This document shows positions 5,868 to 10,291 of a stretch of DNA of 10,291 nucleotides, piece by piece. Position 1 is the first letter of the stretch. Each line of letters starts with the position of its first letter. This stretch comes from Emticicia sp031378715 (lineage in GTDB: Bacteria; Bacteroidota; Bacteroidia; Cytophagales; Spirosomataceae), in NCBI GenBank assembly GCA_031378715.1, contig JANNEN010000329.1, forward strand, positions 1 through 10,291. Reading direction: 5' to 3'. Made by a program: the position numbers and the translations under genes. The notes beneath the pieces were generated by a model that saw only the letters and a list, made by a program, of their open reading frames with translations, did not search any database and had not been told where the DNA came from.

Positions 5868-8800
5868 CTACACCAATTCCGCCTCATTGGCGATTGCCTC
5901 AATTTGCTTCATGCGTTCAAAATTCTTTTTGCGAGATAAAAACGTGTAAATCGCAGGAATGACATACAGCGTAAGCACCAACGAAAATAGCAATCCGCCC
6001 ATGATTACGATACCCATGGCCATACGACTTTTGCCCGCCGAACCCAAAGCAAATGCAATAGGTGAAGCCCCCAGCACGGTGGCAAAACTCGTCATCAAAA
6101 TCGGGCGGAAACGCATCGTGGCCGCTTCGATAGCCGCTTCTTTTATTTCCATGCCTTTTTCTCGGAGTTGGTTGGCAAATTCTACAATTAAAATACCGTT
6201 TTTCGTAACCAAACCGATGAGCATAATCATACCGATTTGGCTGAAAATATTGAGGGTTTGATTGAAGTACCACAACGAAAACACCGCCCCCGCAACCGCC
6301 AAAGGCACGGTGAGCATGATAATAAAGGGATCAACGAAACTCTCAAATTGTGCCGCCAAAATCAAATAAACCAATATCAGAGCCAAGAGAAACATATAAA
6401 GTGTGTTGGACGAGCTTTCCGAAAAATCTCTCGACGAGCCAGCCAGTGCCGTTCGGATAACATCATCGGCCATTTTATCACGAATTTTGTCCATGGCCTT
6501 GATGCCATCACCAATGGTTTTGCCAGGAGCCAAACCCGCCGAAACGGTCGCACTCATGTAGCGATTGAAGTGGTATAACTGCGGTGGGCTGCTTTCTTCG
6601 TTAATCTTTACGATGTTGTCAAGTTGAATGATTTCGCCACGGTTATTTTTTACGTAAGCATTTTTGAGGTCTAATGGCTCGTCACGGTTGGCACGGTCAA
6701 ACTGCCCAATGACTTGGTACTGGCGGCCATTCATCGTAAAATACCCAAAACGCTGCCCTGCAAAAGCAAGTTGCATCGTTTGGGCAACGTCCGTCACGGA
6801 TACGCCCATACTTTTTGCTTTCTCACGGTCGATACTTACTTCGAGTTCGGGTTTATTAAATTTCAGATTCAAGTCCGAAATCATAAAAGTTGGGTCTTTC
6901 GATACTTCCTCCATAAACTTCGGCACGTACTGACGAAGTTTCTCAAAATCAGGTGCTTGAATGACGTACTGTACGGGCAAGCCGCCCCGTTTATCAAGCG
7001 AAATAGTTTCTTGTTGCAACACAAATGCTCGGGCATCGGGCATTTTCTTAACGATTTTTGTTACTTGGTCGGCAATTTGCTGCTGGGTACGCTTTCGGTC
7101 GGTGGGTTCGTTGAGGACCAATCTCGTGAAACCCGTATTGGCAGCACCCGACCCCGTAAATCCTGGGGCGGTCATGGTTACGATTACGTTTGCTTCGGGA
7201 ACAGAATCCCGCAAGGTTTTCCCCAATTTTACAATATAATTATCGGTAAATTCAAAAGACGAACCCTCGGGAGCCGAAATTGACAAACGCATGGCACTCC
7301 GATCATCAAGTGGGGCTAATTCTTGTTGCAAATCTTTCCCGAAAAACCACGTCATGCCGAATGTGAGCAAAACCAAGGGAATAGCCACCCAACGAATAGT
7401 TATAAAACTCGTCAAGCGACTGCGGTAGCCTTCGATTACCCGTAAAAAAAACGGCTCGGTCATTTCGTAGAAACGACTGTGTTTTTGATTTTTTCTGACC
7501 AAATACGCATTCAGCATTGGTGTAAGGGTCAATGAAACAAAAGCCGAAATCAAGACCGCAACCGCCAGCACAATGCCAAACTCACGGAAAAGTCGGCCAA
7601 CGAAACCTTCCATAAATATCACGGGCAAGAAAACCGAAGCCAACGTAATGGACGTAGAAAGCACGGCAAACATGATTTCGTTCGAACCTTTGATAGCCGC
7701 TTCGATGGGTTTCATGCCTTCCTCTATTTTCTTGTAAATGTTTTCGGTAACTACAATTCCATCATCAACGACCAAACCCGTAGCCAAAACAATGGCGAGG
7801 AGTGTCAGGACATTGACCGAAAAACCGAACAGATACATAAAGAAAAACGTGCCGATGAGCGAAACGGGAATGTCAATCAGCGGGCGAACGGCAATAATCC
7901 AATCACGGAAAAACAAGAAAATAATAATTACCACCAAACCAATAGCAATGAGCAGGGTTTCGCCTACTTCTTCGACCGAACGCTTGATAAAAATCGTCGT
8001 GTCCGACATTAATTCCATGCGATAATCTTTCGGAAGTTCTTTTTTTATCTCAACCAAACGGGTGTTCACTTGCTTCGAAATCTCCAAATAATTTGCCCCA
8101 GGCTGCGGCACAATCGCCAAACCGATAGATGGTATTCCGTTGATTCGTAGCAGTGTTTCTTCATTTTCGGCTCCGAGTTCGGCTCCACCAATATCTTTAA
8201 AACGAATGATTTTTTCACCTACCGTCTTGACTATCAAGCTATTAAAGTCTTCTTCGCCTTTGAATCGTCCCACGGTTTTGACGGTGAGTTCGGTATTATC
8301 TCCCGCCAATTTTCCGCTCGGAAGTTCCACGTTTTCACGGTCGAGGGCTTGTTTTACGTCTTGGGTCGTTACGCCCTGTGCCGCCAATTTGTTAGGGTCC
8401 ATCCAGAGTCGCATCGAATATTTTTTTTGCCCCCAAATAATTACTTGACTGATGCCTTGTATGGTTTGCAGACGCTGGGCGATTACATTTTCGGCGTAGT
8501 CGCTGATGTCCATGTGGCTTCTGATGTCCGACTGCAAGAGCATACTAATAATCGGGTCGGAGTTTGCATCGGCTTTGCTGACCGACGGCGGCCCGTCAAT
8601 ATCTTGCGGGAGTTGCCGAACCGCACTCGAAACTTTATCCCGCACATCGTTGGCGGCAGCTTCCATATCAACCCCGATTTCGAACTCAATCGTAATTTGG
8701 CTCGAACCGTTATTCGACGATGAGTTGATGGACTTGATGCCTTCGATGGCATTAATGGCTTTTTCGAGTGGCTCGGTGATTTGCGATTCGATGATGTCGG

Positions 8801-8966
8801 AGTTTGCCCCCACGTAGTTGGTTCGCACCGAAACCACGGGCGGGTCGATGGACGGATACTCACGCACACCCAAAAAGGTGTAGCCGATTGCCCCAAATAA
8901 GATGATGAGCAAATTCATCACGATGGCAAGCACGGGGCGTTTGATGGAAATAGTTGAGATTGACAT
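5868..8966 (-). CDS. RND-type multidrug efflux pump, inner-membrane subunit (AcrB/HAE1-like)
   Basis: Proton-driven inner-membrane pump of a tripartite efflux system, 1032 residues, near the usual length of AcrB relatives. The fold is the two-fold RND plan: a first membrane helix (about 12-32) after the short N-terminus ISIKRPV, a large periplasmic porter/docking loop (about 35-330), five or six helices (about 335-490), a further helix near 525-542, a second periplasmic loop (545-850), and the last helices (about 855-1010). Proton-relay residues are present: the Asp pair in GLVVDDGIVV (401-402), matching AcrB Asp407/Asp408, and Lys922 in VTKNGILIVEF, matching AcrB Lys940. The double aspartate favours the hydrophobic/amphiphilic drug class over heavy-metal CzcA-type pumps, but the substrate is unknown. 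ATG at 8966 sits just before the conserved N-terminal helix. It follows the adaptor gene by 126 bp and precedes the inserted small gene by 51 bp. Confidence 0.95.
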   Translation of the reverse strand: MSISTISIKRPVLAIVMNLLIILFGAIGYTFLGVREYPSIDPPVVSVRTNYVGANSDIIESQITEPLEKAINAIEGIKSINSSSNNGSSQITIEFEIGVDMEAAANDVRDKVSSAVRQLPQDIDGPPSVSKADANSDPIISMLLQSDIRSHMDISDYAENVIAQRLQTIQGISQVIIWGQKKYSMRLWMDPNKLAAQGVTTQDVKQALDRENVELPSGKLAGDNTELTVKTVGRFKGEEDFNSLIVKTVGEKIIRFKDIGGAELGAENEETLLRINGIPSIGLAIVPQPGANYLEISKQVNTRLVEIKKELPKDYRMELMSDTTIFIKRSVEEVGETLLIAIGLVVIIIFLFFRDWIIAVRPLIDIPVSLIGTFFFMYLFGFSVNVLTLLAIVLATGLVVDDGIVVTENIYKKIEEGMKPIEAAIKGSNEIMFAVLSTSITLASVFLPVIFMEGFVGRLFREFGIVLAVAVLISAFVSLTLTPMLNAYLVRKNQKHSRFYEMTEPFFLRVIEGYRSRLTSFITIRWVAIPLVLLTFGMTWFFGKDLQQELAPLDDRSAMRLSISAPEGSSFEFTDNYIVKLGKTLRDSVPEANVIVTMTAPGFTGSGAANTGFTRLVLNEPTDRKRTQQQIADQVTKIVKKMPDARAFVLQQETISLDKRGGLPVQYVIQAPDFEKLRQYVPKFMEEVSKDPTFMISDLNLKFNKPELEVSIDREKAKSMGVSVTDVAQTMQLAFAGQRFGYFTMNGRQYQVIGQFDRANRDEPLDLKNAYVKNNRGEIIQLDNIVKINEESSPPQLYHFNRYMSATVSAGLAPGKTIGDGIKAMDKIRDKMADDVIRTALAGSSRDFSESSSNTLYMFLLALILVYLILAAQFESFVDPFIIMLTVPLAVAGAVFSLWYFNQTLNIFSQIGMIMLIGLVTKNGILIVEFANQLREKGMEIKEAAIEAATMRFRPILMTSFATVLGASPIAFALGSAGKSRMAMGIVIMGGLLFSLVLTLYVIPAIYTFLSRKKNFERMKQIEAIANEAELV

Positions 8967-8971
8967 TTTAG

Positions 8972-8999
8972 TCGATGGTCAATAGTCGATGGACGACAG
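8972..8999. repeat. Two degenerate 14-bp tandem units just upstream of the pump start codon
   Basis: Units TCGATGGTCAATAG (8972-8985) and TCGATGGACGACAG (8986-8999) share TCGATGG and the final AG. The first lies 5 bases from the pump ATG, in the region where ribosomes would bind. The same 126-bp gap also has AAATACTT twice (9032-9039 and 9047-9054). Repeats of TCAATAG/TCGATGG type are, as I recall, common between Bacteroidota genes; two short copies prove little. Confidence 0.45.
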
Positions 9000-9092
9000 A
9001 GAAATATCGGGCTGCGACTGATTTTTATAATAAATACTTGATTATCAAATACTTAGATGAAATATTTTAATTCAAAACGAATTATCAACTGC

Positions 9093-10214
9093 TTACTTCT
9101 GTACACTATTGATCGTGGATTGCGGACTTTTCACCCTCACGGGAGCATCTTTTTTTAGTGCCATGATGCCGCTCGTAATGACCGAGTCTCCGACAGCAAG
9201 ACCGCTCGTGATTTGGATTTTCTTGTCCGTTCGTAAGCCCGTTTCGACCATTACTTCGGCCGCTTTGCCTTCACGGACTACATAAACTTTTTTTCCTTTC
9301 AGTATCGGAACGATTGCCTCGGTCGGAACCATGATGGCTTGCACCACGTCCAAATCAACGGTAACTCGCACGAACATTCCTGGCACGAGTCGGTCGTTTG
9401 GATTCTTTGAAACTGCTCTGATGCGTAATGTACGCAGATTTGGGTCGATTTTTGGGTCAATCACCACAATATTTGCGAAATACGGCTCGGGCTGCCCTTC
9501 GACTTCAAATTTTATTTTCCGACCCGTCTTTACGAGTGTCGAATATTTTTCAGGAATCGTAAAATCAATCTTCACGGGGTCGGTTTGCACGAGCGTAGCC
9601 AAACTCGTAGCGGGTGTGACGTACGCCCCTTCGCTGACATTCTTGATGCCGATTCGTCCCGAAAAGGGCGATTTCAAAAGCGTTTTATCAATATTTGCCC
9701 GAATAAGTTCTTTGTCGGCATTGAGGGTATTTATTTTATTGGCCGTGATTTCGTATTCTTCCTTGCTGATGGCATTAATATCTAATAATTTCTTTTGTCG
9801 GGCTTCGATTTGTTTGGCAAGTTCGATTTCAAAATTGAGTTTTTTGAGTTGGGCCTGCAAATCCGTGTCTTTGATTTTGGCAATCATTTGCCCCATTCGC
9901 ACCCGACTACCTTCCTTTATACTAAGGCTCATCAACTTGCCCGATGCTTCGGCACGTAGCTCAACTTCTTCATTCGGAAAAATTGTTCCCGATGATGAAA
10001 TGATATTATCCAAATTTTCAAAATTTACCACAAAAACACTCACACTCACGGGCGGAGCAGCAGTTTTGGTGTCTTTGCCTTTTTCGCCAGGCTTGCCCGC
10101 CAACGGTGCAGCACTCGTTCCGCCACCCATGGCTTTATCATCTTTCTTGAAAAAAAAAATTTTACCAAGTACCAAAACTGCCACAACGGCCACAATAGTC
10201 AAAACTGTACGCAT
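9093..10214 (-). CDS. Periplasmic adaptor (membrane fusion protein) of the RND efflux pump
   Basis: AcrA/HlyD-like adaptor of 373 residues linking the inner-membrane pump to the TolC-type channel. An N-terminal membrane segment (about 3-22, ending KIFFFKKDDK) serves as signal/anchor; no lipobox cysteine, so not a lipoprotein like AcrA itself. A flexible Gly/Ala/Lys/Pro-rich linker (30-55) follows. The biotinyl-lipoyl-like half-motifs are SGTIFPNEEVELRAEASGKL (75-94) with EGSRVRMGQMIAKI (101-114), and LLKSPFSGRIGIKNVSEGAYV (179-199). A helical hairpin of coiled-coil character (about 117-176) lies between them. Beta-barrel segments follow (about 210-290), including PVKIDFTIPE (213-222), then the membrane-proximal domain (about 295-360). 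Length is usual for the family. ATG at 10214 precedes the anchor directly. It is the first gene of the operon in the window; no regulator gene is visible before the right edge. Confidence 0.94.
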   Translation of the reverse strand: MRTVLTIVAVVAVLVLGKIFFFKKDDKAMGGGTSAAPLAGKPGEKGKDTKTAAPPVSVSVFVVNFENLDNIISSSGTIFPNEEVELRAEASGKLMSLSIKEGSRVRMGQMIAKIKDTDLQAQLKKLNFEIELAKQIEARQKKLLDINAISKEEYEITANKINTLNADKELIRANIDKTLLKSPFSGRIGIKNVSEGAYVTPATSLATLVQTDPVKIDFTIPEKYSTLVKTGRKIKFEVEGQPEPYFANIVVIDPKIDPNLRTLRIRAVSKNPNDRLVPGMFVRVTVDLDVVQAIMVPTEAIVPILKGKKVYVVREGKAAEVMVETGLRTDKKIQITSGLAVGDSVITSGIMALKKDAPVRVKSPQSTINSVQK

Positions 10215-10249
10215 ATCAAACTGATGGTTAGAGGAATGTTTGTTATAAA

Positions 10250-10279
10250 CTTAGATAAGTTGCATAAAATAAACACAAA
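10250..10279 (-). promoter_or_regulatory. Weak candidate promoter for the efflux operon
   Basis: On the minus strand, TTTG at 10279-10276 is followed after 18 bases by TATCTAAG at 10257-10250, which matches TAnnTTTG at the TA, the fifth and the last position only. Transcription from here would leave a leader of about 30 bases before the ATG at 10214. The match is partial and no operator palindrome was seen in this 77-base stretch before the window edge. Confidence 0.22.
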
Positions 10280-10291
10280 AATAAGCCTAAC

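Noticed and set aside
6714..7283. Plus-strand open frame of 189 codons inside the pump gene
   Set aside because: Antisense to the conserved periplasmic loop of the RND pump; no recognisable motif and no sign of its own promoter.
9331..10224. Plus-strand open frame of 297 codons opposite the adaptor gene
   Set aside because: It lies fully antisense to a clear adaptor gene, its translation is low-complexity Ser/Thr/Ile-rich without recognisable domains, and the adaptor frame carries all conserved motifs.

Overview
The window looks like chromosomal DNA of a Bacteroidota bacterium, most likely of the Cytophagales (inference). The reasons are: start codons preceded by A-rich leaders without clear Shine-Dalgarno sequences, boxes resembling the Bacteroidota promoter (TTTG, then TAnnTTTG), and protein families typical of that phylum, including double-thioredoxin periplasmic proteins, Tat-exported Gfo/Idh/MocA oxidoreductases, a DUF6169-like protein and intergenic repeats built on TTAAGAAT. 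Only two stretches of RNA-polymerase or hairpin signal looked good enough to list with more than low confidence. No rRNA, tRNA, CRISPR array or phage gene was found.

Left part (1-1771). The first 513 bases hold no convincing gene. They carry a palindromic MITE-like element of about 151 bp (197-347) with 14-bp terminal inverted repeats and a perfect 7-bp flanking direct repeat that looks like a target-site duplication. A minus-strand gene follows (514-1665) for an exported protein with two thioredoxin-fold domains.

Middle part (1772-3839). Two plus-strand genes lie 28 bp apart: a 195-residue protein resembling bacterial scramblase/LURP-one-like proteins, and a Tat-exported Gfo/Idh/MocA-type NAD(P)-dependent oxidoreductase. 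The oxidoreductase gene converges on the efflux operon, and an imperfect inverted repeat between them (3744-3825) probably ends transcription from both sides.

Right part (3840-10291). A minus-strand tripartite efflux operon reads, in transcription order: periplasmic adaptor (9093-10214), inner-membrane RND pump of 1032 residues (5868-8966), and TolC-type outer-membrane channel (3840-5144). Together these would form a proton-driven pump spanning the envelope; the substrate cannot be read from the sequence. Between the pump and channel genes lies an AT-rich two-gene insert: a 62-residue charged protein and a 168-residue DUF6169-like protein, whose genes overlap by 35 bp. A perfect TAGATTTG -7 box precedes the small gene. 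This insert, and the MITE-like element, are the least ordinary parts of the window. I see no clear evidence of a larger undescribed system.
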